Shown: piece after piece, positions 1 through 7,856 of the stretch
How positions within the stretch are numbered: the stretch's first letter is position 1
Layout of the letters: the number at the start of each line of letters is the position of its first letter
Source of the DNA: Sulfitobacter sp.
Lineage (GTDB): Bacteria; Pseudomonadota; Alphaproteobacteria; Rhodobacterales; Rhodobacteraceae
Reading direction: 5' to 3'
Length of the DNA: 50,150 nt
Assembly: GCA_024637305.1 (NCBI GenBank)
Contig: JAGXFI010000054.1
Location: forward strand, 1 to 50,150
Notes under the pieces: model-generated
Seen by the model: the letters and a program-made list of their open reading frames with translations, nothing else
Database searches by the model: none
Told to the model about the DNA's origin: nothing
Made by a program: the position numbers and the translations under genes

Positions 1-41
1 CCACCTTGACCAGCCCCCCAAACCGCTACATATCCTGCACC

Positions 42-1841
42 ATGACACCGCTTTCACATATCCGCAATTTCTCCATCGTCGCGCATATCGACCACGGGAA
101 ATCCACGCTCGCTGATCGTCTGATCCAGCAGACGAACACCGTTTCCCTGCGCGAGATGAAGGAACAGATGCTCGACAGCATGGATATCGAGCGCGAGCGC
201 GGGATTACCATCAAGGCGCAGACCGTGCGGATCAACTATACCGCGCATAACGGCGAGGATTATGTTCTCAACCTCATCGACACCCCCGGTCACGTCGATT
301 TCGCCTATGAGGTCAGCCGGTCCATGCGTGCGGTCGAAGGATCGCTGCTGGTCGTGGACAGCACCCAGGGCGTCGAGGCGCAGACCCTCGCCAATGTCTA
401 CCACGCCATCGACGCGGACCACGAGATCGTGCCGATACTCAACAAGATCGACCTGCCCGCGTCCGACTGCGACCGCGTGGCCGAACAGATCGAGGATGTG
501 ATTGGCATCGACGCCTCCGGTGCCATCCGCGTGTCGGCCAAGACCGGGCAGGGGATCGTCGAGACGCTGGAGGCGGTCGTCCACCGTCTGCCCGCGCCCA
601 AGGGCACGCTCGACGCGCCGCTCAAGGCGATGCTTGTGGATTCGTGGTACGACAGTTACCTCGGCGTCATCGTGCTGGTCCGGATCATGGACGGCCAGTT
701 GCGCAAGAACGACAAGATCCGCTTCATGCAGAACGGCACCGTCCATCACGTGGACCGCATCGGCGTTTTCCGTCCTGCCATGACGGAGATCGACGTGCTT
801 GGCCCCGGCGAGATCGGGTTCCTTACCGCCTCGATCAAACAGGTCCGCGACACCCGTGTCGGCGATACGATCACGCATGAGAAAAAGGGCTGCGACAAGG
901 CGCTTCCCGGCTTCAAACCCGCGCAACCGGTGGTGTTCTGTGGCCTTTTCCCGGTGGACGCCGCCGAATTCGAGGACTTGCGCGACAGCATCGAGAAACT
1001 GGCGCTCAATGACGCGTCGTTCAGTTTCGAAATGGAAACCTCCGCCGCGCTGGGCTTTGGCTTTCGCTGTGGGTTCCTCGGTCTTTTGCACCTCGAAGTC
1101 ATCCGCGACCGGATCGAGCGCGAGTATGACATCGACCTCATCACCACGGCACCGTCGGTCATCTATCATATCCACATGAAAGACGGCGAGATGCAGGAAC
1201 TGCACAACCCCGCCGACATGCCCGACCTCACTTTTGTCGACCATCTAGAAGAGCCGCGGATCAAGGCGACCATTCTGGTGCCGGACGAATATCTGGGCGA
1301 CGTGCTGAAACTCTGCCAGGATCGGCGCGGCATCCAGATGGATCTGACCTACGCGGGATCGCGCGCGATGGTGGTCTATGACCTGCCGCTGAATGAAGTG
1401 GTGTTCGATTTCTACGACCGGCTGAAAAGCGTGACCAAAGGGTACGCGTCATTCGACTATGCCATGATCGGCTATCGGCAGGACAATCTGGTCAAGATGA
1501 GCATTCTGGTGAATGACGAACCAGTGGACGCGCTGTCCACCATGGTCCACCGCGACCGCGCCGAAACGCGGGGCCGGGCGATGGTGGAAAAGCTCAAAGA
1601 CCTGATCCCCCGGCACATGTTCAAGATCCCGATCCAGGCGGCCATCGGCGGCAAGGTCATCGCCCGCGAAACATTGTCGGCGATGCGCAAGGACGTGACC
1701 GCAAAATGCTACGGCGGCGACGCCACCCGCAAGCGTAAGCTGCTGGACAAGCAGAAGGCCGGCAAGAAGAAGATGCGCCAGTTCGGGAAAGTCGATATCC
1801 CGCAGGAAGCGTTTATTTCAGCGCTGAAGATGGACAGCTGA
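42..1841 (+). CDS. lepA: Elongation factor 4 (LepA), ribosome back-translocase GTPase
   Basis: Translation GTPase that acts on the 70S ribosome at the inner face of the membrane or in the cytosol. The 599-residue length is that of the family. The G1 motif AHIDHGKST lies at residues 14-22, DTPGH at 80-84 and NKID near 135. The C-terminal part holds the LepA-specific [14 protein letters not shown] stretch and the lysine-rich tail typical of EF-4. The frame is open further upstream to base 6, but the ATG at 42 gives the family N-terminus ([19 protein letters not shown]). Upstream genes, often lepB in other bacteria, are outside the window. A weak hairpin overlaps the stop codon. Confidence 0.97.
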   Translation: MTPLSHIRNFSIVAHIDHGKSTLADRLIQQTNTVSLREMKEQMLDSMDIERERGITIKAQTVRINYTAHNGEDYVLNLIDTPGHVDFAYEVSRSMRAVEGSLLVVDSTQGVEAQTLANVYHAIDADHEIVPILNKIDLPASDCDRVAEQIEDVIGIDASGAIRVSAKTGQGIVETLEAVVHRLPAPKGTLDAPLKAMLVDSWYDSYLGVIVLVRIMDGQLRKNDKIRFMQNGTVHHVDRIGVFRPAMTEIDVLGPGEIGFLTASIKQVRDTRVGDTITHEKKGCDKALPGFKPAQPVVFCGLFPVDAAEFEDLRDSIEKLALNDASFSFEMETSAALGFGFRCGFLGLLHLEVIRDRIEREYDIDLITTAPSVIYHIHMKDGEMQELHNPADMPDLTFVDHLEEPRIKATILVPDEYLGDVLKLCQDRRGIQMDLTYAGSRAMVVYDLPLNEVVFDFYDRLKSVTKGYASFDYAMIGYRQDNLVKMSILVNDEPVDALSTMVHRDRAETRGRAMVEKLKDLIPRHMFKIPIQAAIGGKVIARETLSAMRKDVTAKCYGGDATRKRKLLDKQKAGKKKMRQFGKVDIPQEAFISALKMDS

Positions 1842-1855
1842 AAGCGCCCATTTTT
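1816..1855 (+). terminator. Weak candidate terminator of lepA
   Basis: TTTCAGC at 1816-1822 pairs with GCTGAAA at 1837-1843, spanning the lepA stop codon, and a TTTTT run follows at 1851-1855. The seven bases between stem and T-run make it a poor intrinsic terminator. An alternative fold pairs GCGCT at 1821-1825 with AGCGC at 1843-1847, which is closer to the T-run. Confidence 0.35.
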
Positions 1856-2128
1856 GTCGCGGATCAAAGGCAGTGCGATGAGAATCTCCCGCAGCGGGGC
1901 GAGGTCACGTGTCGGTGTTTGTAAAAGTGAGTGTTTTAGACGCAAAAGCGTGCGCTTGAGGTGCCTATCACGTCACTCTGGTGCCTTATCGACGAGCCCA
2001 TGTTTTCCCGAACTCCAGTGGCATTGCCCCACAAAGAACCAAATTTCCGAGAAAAAAGTTTCTCTGAAACTTTCCCCACCCCCAATACGTGTCTTCCTCG
2101 CGATCAATAGAAAACAAGGAGCGAAACG

Positions 2129-2362
2129 ATGACTTTTTCCAAGAAACTTACGACCGTCATGCTGGCCACGGTTCTGACTGCCGGGACCGCTTTTGCCAAG
2201 GGTCATGACCAGAGCAGTGGTGCCGACGGCGATTCGGGTGCGAACACCGGCTCCGAAACCGTTGGGCCGGCGCAGGGGCTGGGGGCGGCCAAGGGTAACG
2301 GTCAGGACAATTCCGGCAAGGACCGGGGTAACTCCGACGAGGCTGGCAAGCCCGGCGAATAA
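2129..2362 (+). CDS. Small secreted Gly/Asp/Asn-rich protein, function unknown
   Basis: A 77-residue protein with a clear Sec signal peptide: a lysine-containing start (MTFSKKL), a hydrophobic stretch and a cleavage site after AFA near residue 23. The mature part of about 54 residues is low-complexity, rich in Gly, Asp, Asn and Ser, with no cysteine and almost no hydrophobic residue, so it is probably disordered in the periplasm or outside the cell. The ATG is preceded by AAGGAG. I do not recognise a family. It is flanked by a 287-bp AT-richer gap after lepA, in which I see no further gene, and by a GC-rich hairpin downstream. Confidence 0.7.
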   Translation: MTFSKKLTTVMLATVLTAGTAFAKGHDQSSGADGDSGANTGSETVGPAQGLGAAKGNGQDNSGKDRGNSDEAGKPGE

Positions 2363-2374
2363 TCTCAAATATTC

Positions 2375-2404
2375 ACCGGGCCGGAGGGAAGCCTTGGGCC
2401 CGGT
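2375..2404 (+). terminator. GC-rich hairpin downstream of the small secreted protein
   Basis: ACCGGGCC at 2375-2382 pairs perfectly with GGCCCGGT at 2397-2404 across a 14-base loop, 13 bases after the stop codon. No T-run follows, so it may be a pause or RNA-stabilising hairpin rather than a classic intrinsic terminator. Confidence 0.4.
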
Positions 2405-2507
2405 CCCTTCCAGGGGTTTGCAATCCGCAGACGCAGCCTAGACAATCCCGACGCGGTGCATTCCTTTCGCACAGATGTCGGTATTTTAACGGACAGTCGC
2501 AGGTCGC

Positions 2508-2539
2508 AAAAAAAACCGCCGAAACGTTCACCCCGGCGG
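2508..2539 (-). terminator. Intrinsic terminator of the entericidin-like gene
   Basis: Read on the minus strand, CCGCCG (2539-2534) pairs with CGGCGG (2521-2516) and is followed at once by eight T residues (2515-2508). It lies about 25 bases after the stop of the entericidin-like gene. Confidence 0.8.
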
Positions 2540-2564
2540 CCTGCATCTCAGCATGGCGGTGAAG

Positions 2565-2684
2565 CTACTCCGCTTCTTGCTCGATCGCGGCACCGGCTTT
2601 CTGGACATCCTGTCCGAACCCTTGTGCCGTTTCGCAGGCAGCGAGGGCGAGAAGGGCGGCGATCAGAGTTGTAATCTTGAACAT
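2565..2684 (-). CDS. Entericidin EcnA/B-family small lipoprotein
   Basis: A 39-residue lipoprotein precursor. The N-terminus MFKITTLIAALLALAAC has a lysine, a hydrophobic core and the lipobox LAAC with the acceptor Cys at residue 17. The short mature part (ETAQGFGQDVQKAGAAIEQE) has the G-x-D-x-x-x-A-G-x-A-I pattern of entericidins, which are membrane-anchored stress or antidote/toxin peptides. The ATG has GGAGA seven bases upstream. An intrinsic terminator follows the stop and a GGAACC-N16-CGTT promoter precedes the start, so it is a complete monocistronic unit. The family assignment rests on lipobox and pattern, as the peptide is too short for more. Confidence 0.85.
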   Translation of the reverse strand: MFKITTLIAALLALAACETAQGFGQDVQKAGAAIEQEAE

Positions 2685-2716
2685 TGGGGTTCTCCGTTGG
2701 ATTTATTCACCCTTAC

Positions 2717-2742
2717 AACGTTCGCAAGCGCGCGGTGGTTCC
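2717..2742 (-). promoter_or_regulatory. GGAACC-N16-CGTT promoter (EcfG-like) for the entericidin gene
   Basis: On the minus strand GGAACC (2742-2737) and CGTT (2720-2717) are separated by exactly 16 bases. This is the published consensus of the alphaproteobacterial general-stress sigma factor EcfG. It predicts transcription starting near 2710, about 25 bases before the ATG. Entericidin genes are known targets of this sigma factor in other alphaproteobacteria. No ecfG, phyR or nepR gene is in the window, so whether this genome has that sigma factor, or whether another ECF sigma factor uses the site, is not known. Confidence 0.6.
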
Positions 2743-2764
2743 GTCCATGCGTTCCGTGCGCAGC

Positions 2765-2806
2765 TTGACTCAAATCAAAGCGCGCACCGCTGGCCCGCGT
2801 TATCGC
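2765..2806 (+). promoter_or_regulatory. FNR box and class II promoter for the 59-residue membrane protein
   Basis: TTGACTCAAATCAA at 2765-2778 matches the FNR/FnrL consensus TTGAY-N4-RTCAA with no mismatch. TATCGC at 2801-2806 lies where a -10 element should be if the box is centred at -41.5. In the opposite direction the expected position has no -10-like hexamer, so activation toward the 59-residue protein at 2839 is favoured. An fnrL gene is in this window at 41982-42704. Confidence 0.65.
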
Positions 2807-2838
2807 TCCTGCAAACAAAGGCATGAAAGGATCTCACC

Positions 2839-3018
2839 ATGCTCCGCCTCGCTGCAATGCTCTATGCCATAATCGGAACCAGCCTGGCCGGTGCCGGTGT
2901 CATCGCGGTGCTTACCGCTGGTTATGGCACATGGGTTCCCATCGTCGTTGCGGCGGCTGTGGGTGCAGTTTTGGCGCTGCCGGTCACCTATGTCATCAGC
3001 AAGCAGATCACGGGTTAA
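2839..3018 (+). CDS. Small two-helix inner-membrane protein (59 aa)
   Basis: A 59-residue protein with two predicted membrane helices, about residues 5-26 and 33-55, and a short basic tail (SKQITG). The start MLRLAAMLYAIIGTSLAG is preceded by AAAGGA at good spacing. From memory, similar short proteins of Rhodobacterales appear in databases under the name CTP synthetase. That name cannot be right for a 59-residue membrane peptide with no synthetase motif. The gene stands alone behind a perfect FNR box and is followed by a short terminator, so I infer a role in low-oxygen growth. The molecular function is unknown. Confidence 0.8.
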   Translation: MLRLAAMLYAIIGTSLAGAGVIAVLTAGYGTWVPIVVAAAVGAVLALPVTYVISKQITG

Positions 3019-3054
3019 GTCAGCATCCTAAGGGGCATATGATTGGTTTCAAAC

Positions 3055-3077
3055 GATCCCGTTCGGGGTCCGCTTTT
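3055..3077 (+). terminator. Candidate intrinsic terminator of the 59-aa gene
   Basis: GATCCC (3055-3060) and GGGGTC (3065-3070) form a six-pair stem, one pair being T-G, around a GTTC tetraloop. CGCTTTT follows, 37 bases after the stop codon. Confidence 0.55.
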
Positions 3078-3099
3078 CTGCGCCTTATCGCTTTCAGGC

Positions 3100-3861
3100 C
3101 TACGGGAGCGCGCCTTCGTATCTCGACAAATCTACCGGTTCCGCCCCGCCTTCGATCAGCACTTCAAGGCATGCCGCCGTGAACGCCCAGATCGCGCGGT
3201 CGTGCGTCAGATGATGCGTCAACAGACCAAGCGGTTCTTCCGTGTCGGCAGGGCCCAGACGTCTATCGTTCAAAAGCCCGGTGATTTGCGCCACGATTTT
3301 GGCCGGTGGCACGAGGCCGCCGCCGTCGCGCCAGAAGATCGGGTCGATGTGGGTGTTGACCTGCACCACCCCCGGTGCAGCCATGCGCGCTGTGCGGGGC
3401 GTTATGGTCGATAGTGAAGTATAACCGAATTCGGCCAAAAGCGGCAAATGCACATCGGAAAAGTTGTTCCAGGGCGGCACGAACATCGGCAAAAGGCGAT
3501 CACCGAACATTTCCCGGCTGGTCGTCATTGCCGCTTCCAGGTCGCGCGCCACGCCGTCGCGGGCTTCACCGAATTCGGATTTCTTCTGGCCTGCTGGGTT
3601 GTGGTTCTTATGCTGCCAGCCATGCACGACAGGGATGAGGTTGGGGTATTTTGCCATATAGCTGGCAAGCGACGGCTTTGCCCGCTGCGGAATGACGGCG
3701 ACGTAAACAGATACGCCTGTTTCGGTGGACAGCCTCTGCAACTTTCGCAACGCGGCCGTTTCCTGTGCCGCATCGTCGTCGCGCCACCAGAAGGGCAGCC
3801 TGAGACCTGAGCGCCGCCAGATCGAGAGTTCAGTTTTCAGCGGCGACCAGTCAATCTTCAT
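3100..3861 (-). CDS. Polysaccharide-deacetylase-like protein
   Basis: A 253-residue protein with the layout of a NodB/CE4-type deacetylase but altered motifs. An Asp cluster (WWRDDD, residues 25-30) replaces TFDDG. HGWQHKNH (80-87) resembles the H-x3-H metal motif. PPWNNF (129-134) stands where the usual RxPY is, so the catalytic-site Arg is missing. The C-terminal GLLTHHLTHD (212-221) resembles the LxH motif. There is no signal peptide, so it is probably cytosolic. It is the last gene of the six-gene glycosyltransferase operon, overlapping the gene before it by ATGA (3858-3861). It may trim an N- or O-acetyl group from the glycan built by that operon. Metal-dependent deacetylase activity is inferred, not certain. 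Confidence 0.75.
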   Translation of the reverse strand: MKIDWSPLKTELSIWRRSGLRLPFWWRDDDAAQETAALRKLQRLSTETGVSVYVAVIPQRAKPSLASYMAKYPNLIPVVHGWQHKNHNPAGQKKSEFGEARDGVARDLEAAMTTSREMFGDRLLPMFVPPWNNFSDVHLPLLAEFGYTSLSTITPRTARMAAPGVVQVNTHIDPIFWRDGGGLVPPAKIVAQITGLLNDRRLGPADTEEPLGLLTHHLTHDRAIWAFTAACLEVLIEGGAEPVDLSRYEGALP

Positions 3862-4994
3862 ATCTTACCTTCAAGCAATCGAACGCAGATGTCGACAGTC
3901 CGTGCCGCACCGTCAAAGCCTGCTTCTTGCGGAATACGCCGCGGCGAAGACTGCGCCGCCGTGATCTTGGCCATCAGGTTTCGGGCATTCAACTCTTTTG
4001 TGGCGAGCGTTTCGATCCCGTCCAGCCCGCCAAGCGCCGCCGCCCGCAGACCCTGTTCAACTTCATCGCCACCGTCGAAGGGGACAAAGACTGCCGGAAC
4101 AGAGCTTTGCAATATGTCGAGCGCGGTGTTGTAACCGCACATCGACACGGACGCTGCCGCGTGATGGAGCATTTGGCGAAATTCGGGGCGTGCCGCTTCG
4201 ACGATTACGTTCGTCGGTGCAAGGGTCGCAAGTTCAGCGATCGTTGCCGGATCCCGTCCACCGATCAAAAGGTGCCAGCGCAGATCGGCATCTGCTCGTG
4301 CTGCCGCCATTGCCACGTCGAATAACGGGCGGCCCACATTGCCACCGCCTGCACTGACAAGAATTTCGCCCGCCCCAAAGGCCTTTGGATGCGCCGATGC
4401 CGGTGGCTTGGCGACGAACCCCGTATAGTGGATCAGCGGGTGCATCCTTGGCGTCAACGGCCAGCTTGCCCCAAGCGGTATGACAGAGGCATCGGAGTGA
4501 ACCAGCACAGCATCATAATAATGCAGCAGCAGATCTTCGGTCTGTTGGGCTTTTGCGGGGGTCGAGGGCGGTGCGAGGATATCGCGTATGGTGGCGACGA
4601 TCAGCGGCGCGTGGTCGCGACGGTGTGCTGCCTGCAGAAGCGCAAGGAATTCCGCTCGCAAGCTGCGGCGACCAAAGGGGAACAGTTCTGTCAGCAGGAC
4701 ATCGGGACCAAAAGTGTCGAATGCACCAAGCAGCGCGGTTTGCCGCGCGGCGTGATACTCTGCCGTGGCAAGCGTGCCATCCGCGCACAGCAGCCGCGAA
4801 AAATCGGTGCCGCTCGTGTGCAGGGGCGGCAATTGCACTAGCTCAGCCTTGCCGGCTTTCAGCAATGGAACCGGCATGCCACCTGATACGACGCAAACCG
4901 AATGGCCGGCACTGGAATAGGCCTGCGCCAGTGTCAGGGCGCGCACCAGGTGCCCGGTGCCCAGCAAATGTGTAACGACGATCATGACCCGCAT
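3858..4994 (-). CDS. MurG-like GT-B glycosyltransferase family protein
   Basis: A 378-residue GT-B fold enzyme related to the MurG/GT28 group. The N-terminal signature THLLGTGHLVRALTLA (residues 8-23) has the glycine/histidine acceptor loop. The C-terminal nucleotide-sugar half has SAGGGNVGRPL, GYNTALDILQ and VPFDGGDEVEQ. The frame is open up to 5261, but the ATG at 4994 is chosen because it gives this signature at the N-terminus and overlaps the stop of the preceding gene as TGATG. The gene at 7853 at the head of the same operon is a distant paralogue with the same GxGHL..RA and GYNT motifs. No signal peptide or membrane helix is seen, so it should act at the inner face of the membrane. Donor and acceptor are unknown. 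Confidence 0.85.
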   Translation of the reverse strand: MRVMIVVTHLLGTGHLVRALTLAQAYSSAGHSVCVVSGGMPVPLLKAGKAELVQLPPLHTSGTDFSRLLCADGTLATAEYHAARQTALLGAFDTFGPDVLLTELFPFGRRSLRAEFLALLQAAHRRDHAPLIVATIRDILAPPSTPAKAQQTEDLLLHYYDAVLVHSDASVIPLGASWPLTPRMHPLIHYTGFVAKPPASAHPKAFGAGEILVSAGGGNVGRPLFDVAMAAARADADLRWHLLIGGRDPATIAELATLAPTNVIVEAARPEFRQMLHHAAASVSMCGYNTALDILQSSVPAVFVPFDGGDEVEQGLRAAALGGLDGIETLATKELNARNLMAKITAAQSSPRRIPQEAGFDGAARTVDICVRLLEGKI

Positions 4995-5575
4995 CAGCAC
5001 TGCTCTTTCAGGCGGATGGGGTCTGGCTGCATCGACCATTTGTCGCCGTCGACTTCGATCACGTAAAGCCGGTCGCGCTTTATCGCGAACGGGGCAGGCC
5101 CGGCAAAATTCCATCCGGTGGCATGGGCCAACAGGACCCGCATCACCCCGATATGGCTGACAACGACCGCATCCCGGCGCACTGTCGCGGCCCATTCCAT
5201 CAGTCTGGCACGGACCTGCGAAGGGCTTTCGCCGCCGGGCGGGCACCAGTCCCAGCCCCAATTCTCTATATCACGAAAGCCGCTGACAGGATCGGCGCGA
5301 AGGTCGGTACCGCGCAGCCCTTCCCAATCGCCCCAGTTCATTTCTATAAGCGCATCTGACACGAGCGGCGCGTGGCCAGTGACAAGTCGGGCCGTTTCAA
5401 CCGCACGGCAAAGCGGGCTCGACCACAGGTCGGCTTTGTCCCAAGATGGAGGGAGCGTCTGTCTGCGCAGACCAGCGCGCGCGGCATCGTCAAGCGCGAT
5501 ATCGCTCCGACCCTGTATTTTGCCGGCGCGATTCCAGGGCGTATGCCCATGCCGCATGAGTGCAAGCCTGGTCAT
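4994..5575 (-). CDS. Histidine phosphatase family protein (phosphoglycerate-mutase-like)
   Basis: A 193-residue branch 1 histidine phosphatase. The N-terminal RHG motif LMRHGHTPWNR follows within ten residues of the start. The second-half motifs MNWGDWEGL and VSHIGVMRVLLAHA supply the acid and the second catalytic histidine. The longer reading frame up to 5692 is rejected: the ATG at 5575 puts RHG at the usual place and overlaps the stop of the upstream glycosyltransferase as ATGA. It lies between glycosyltransferase genes, so a sugar phosphate or a phosphorylated glycan intermediate is a more likely substrate than a glycolytic one. That is inference from context. Cytosolic. Confidence 0.88.
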   Translation of the reverse strand: MTRLALMRHGHTPWNRAGKIQGRSDIALDDAARAGLRRQTLPPSWDKADLWSSPLCRAVETARLVTGHAPLVSDALIEMNWGDWEGLRGTDLRADPVSGFRDIENWGWDWCPPGGESPSQVRARLMEWAATVRRDAVVVSHIGVMRVLLAHATGWNFAGPAPFAIKRDRLYVIEVDGDKWSMQPDPIRLKEQC

Positions 5576-6621
5576 TGCACACCAACCCGCGCCAGCCCCT
5601 GCATCAGCGTGTCGCGTGCGGCGGGCAACAAGTGGTGCGCCGCGATATGCGCACGAATATCGGCGGCGGCGGGTGGTGTCTGTGTCAGGCACTTCAGCAA
5701 GCCTGCGGCCCCCTCTTCAGGAGACGGATAAGGGCGTGGGAACAGCACGTCGCGCACGCCGGGGCGATCTTGTGCGACAACCGGCAGACCGTGCGCCTGC
5801 GCTTCGAGATAGGTCAGGCCGAACGCCTCGTTCACACCGGGCCAGAAAAGCAGTCGGGCGGCACCATATGCCGCAGCCATCCCGTCAGCGTCCAGTTCCC
5901 CCAAAAAGGTCACCTGCTTGCCGAACGGGGCCATGAGGGCCTCGACAGCGCTGCGCGCGGTCCCGTTGCCAGCGATCAAAAGCCGCCAGTCGCGGGCTTC
6001 GATCAAGGCCAGCGTCTGCGCGATCAGCGCATAAGACGCGAGCTTGTCGCCCGGGCGCATCATACCGACCGCCAGCATCGCACCGCCGGTGCTGGCTTGC
6101 GGTAGCGAGGTCCGCGCGAGAAAAGGCGGTAAATGGATCAGGTGCTGCCCTTCGGGCACGTAGTTTCGCAGCGCTTCGGCGTCACGGGCGGTCAGGTAAA
6201 ACACGACCTCCGCCGCATCGGTTGCTGATTCAGATGCCTCGGCAAAGCGGGCCCAGGGACCGGACAGCCGCTTGCGCGCGCGCGTTGCCTCCACCAGCAG
6301 ATAAGGAATGCCAAGAGCAAGGCAAACAGCAGGCCCCAGAAGGTCAGGGGCCTTGTAATAGTTATGATAGGTAAGCCAGGCTTGCCAACCGGCTACCCTG
6401 CCGCGTGCGACCAGGTCAGGCACCAGCGCTTTGGCCTGTGTTATCAACGCGGCTTGCCTGCCTGCGTTGCCGTTCCCGTCGCGCGATTGCAAACAGCTGG
6501 CCAGATCCACGCCGACCCCTCCGGTCTCAAGCGCGGCGATCAATGCTTGCGCCATTGCGCGGTCTCCGGAAGGTACCGGATGCGTTGGTGGCTTCATCGG
6601 GGCGTAGAAGGCCAGTTGCAT
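5572..6621 (-). CDS. Glycosyltransferase, GT4/GT1-like GT-B fold
   Basis: A 349-residue retaining-type GT-B enzyme. The start MQLAFYAPMKPPTHPVPSGDR carries the glycine-containing acceptor loop. The C-terminal half holds LLIAGNGTA, the nucleotide-sugar EX7E motif EAFGLTYLE and the following AHGLPVVAQDRPGVRDV. Upstream in-frame sequence to 6759 is out of character, and the ATG at 6621 overlaps the preceding stop as TGATG. No signal peptide or membrane segment. It is the third gene of the coupled operon and probably adds one sugar to an intermediate made by its neighbours. The sugar is unknown. Confidence 0.87.
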   Translation of the reverse strand: MQLAFYAPMKPPTHPVPSGDRAMAQALIAALETGGVGVDLASCLQSRDGNGNAGRQAALITQAKALVPDLVARGRVAGWQAWLTYHNYYKAPDLLGPAVCLALGIPYLLVEATRARKRLSGPWARFAEASESATDAAEVVFYLTARDAEALRNYVPEGQHLIHLPPFLARTSLPQASTGGAMLAVGMMRPGDKLASYALIAQTLALIEARDWRLLIAGNGTARSAVEALMAPFGKQVTFLGELDADGMAAAYGAARLLFWPGVNEAFGLTYLEAQAHGLPVVAQDRPGVRDVLFPRPYPSPEEGAAGLLKCLTQTPPAAADIRAHIAAHHLLPAARDTLMQGLARVGVQ

Positions 6622-7856
6622 CACCTTCCGTCCAGAAGCCCGGTCAGACGGCGATGCAGATGCGCGATCCCCGGCTGCATCGTGAACGCGGCATGAAGGC
6701 GGGCAAAGGCGGCCTCTGCCAGCCGCGGCGCAAGGGAGGGGTCGTCGGCCACGCGGCATATCTCCGCGGCAAACGCTGCGGGTGCGTCGTCACTCAGCAA
6801 TCCGTGCTCTCCGTTGCGGATGAATTCCGGTATCGCAGATACCGGCGTGGACAGAATGGGCAGTTTCTGGCTTGCCGCTTCCATCAGGACGTTGGGCAGG
6901 CCGTCGCGATCGCCGTCGGCGGCGACCCGTGAGGGCAAGACGAAAAGATCGGCTTCGCGCATGGCGGCGACGACTTCGGGCTGATCGCAGGCCCCGCGCC
7001 AGGCAATACGGTCCGCAACCCCGAGGGCCTGCGCCCGCGCTTCCAACGCCGGCCCAAGCGCGCCGCCGCCGATATGCGTCCAGTGCCAGTCCAGCTTTTC
7101 CGGAAGCAGCGCCAGCGCTTCGATGAGGTTGTCAAACCCCTTCTTTTCAACCAGCCGCCCGACGGACAACAGCCGCAATCTATCGTCCGGGACCCGCAAG
7201 CGCCGGTTCGGGGGAGCGGGAAATCGGGCAAGGTCCAGCCCGTGATAGACCAGATCGACCCGGTCAGGGTCGTCTGCCAACGTTCGCAGATGCGCCGCCC
7301 CGAAGGCGGTACAGGTCGCGCCGAATGCGGCACCGTGATGCGCGGCGGAGAGCTTTTCGCGCAGCTCCCACGCTGGCGAGGTCCAGATGTCCTTGGCATG
7401 GGCCGAGAAAGACCACGGCACATCCCGCAGGATCGACGCATAGCGTGCCACGGATGATGGCGTATGCAGGAAATGAGCGTAGAGCGCGCGCAAACTTGCG
7501 GGTGCTTCATGCGCCAGAACGCAAGCCTGACCAAACCGGCGGTGGCGATTGGGAGTATCGTCGCGCGCAAGGTCTGCCTCGAATGCGGCGTTCGCCGCCT
7601 GATAGCCGGGCAGCTTCTCCGCCGCCGACATTGCGGTAGCGACCCGGTCAGGCTCGTCCCGCAGATATTCCGGCAAATACCGCACGCGCGCTTGCAGACG
7701 GTCATGCAACGGGTGCGTCTTGGTATCCGTCGGATGGCGCAGGGACCAGATCTCGAACGCCAGCCCTGCTTCTTCCAATGCCACCAACTCTTGCGCGATG
7801 AATGTCTCGCTCAGGCGCGGCCAGCCCTTGACGACGACGGCAAGCTGCGCGGTCAT
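6621..7856 (-). CDS. GT4-family glycosyltransferase
   Basis: A 411-residue GT-B enzyme with the N-terminus AVVVKGWPRLSETFIAQEL, typical of GT4 enzymes of exopolysaccharide (colanic-acid WcaL-like) pathways. The C-terminal half contains LLSVGRLVEKKGFDNLIEAL, HIGGGALG and DGLPNVLMEAASQKLPILST, the sugar-nucleotide binding core. It starts with an ATG overlapping the stop of the upstream gene (ATGA at 7853-7856) and ends at base 6621, where the next gene starts. Cytosolic face of the membrane. Second gene of the operon; specificity cannot be read from sequence. Confidence 0.9.
   Translation of the reverse strand: MTAQLAVVVKGWPRLSETFIAQELVALEEAGLAFEIWSLRHPTDTKTHPLHDRLQARVRYLPEYLRDEPDRVATAMSAAEKLPGYQAANAAFEADLARDDTPNRHRRFGQACVLAHEAPASLRALYAHFLHTPSSVARYASILRDVPWSFSAHAKDIWTSPAWELREKLSAAHHGAAFGATCTAFGAAHLRTLADDPDRVDLVYHGLDLARFPAPPNRRLRVPDDRLRLLSVGRLVEKKGFDNLIEALALLPEKLDWHWTHIGGGALGPALEARAQALGVADRIAWRGACDQPEVVAAMREADLFVLPSRVAADGDRDGLPNVLMEAASQKLPILSTPVSAIPEFIRNGEHGLLSDDAPAAFAAEICRVADDPSLAPRLAEAAFARLHAAFTMQPGIAHLHRRLTGLLDGR

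Noticed and set aside
54-1244. Long open frame on the minus strand inside lepA
   Set aside because: It is antisense to a highly conserved gene, has no family motif and arises from GC-rich codon bias.
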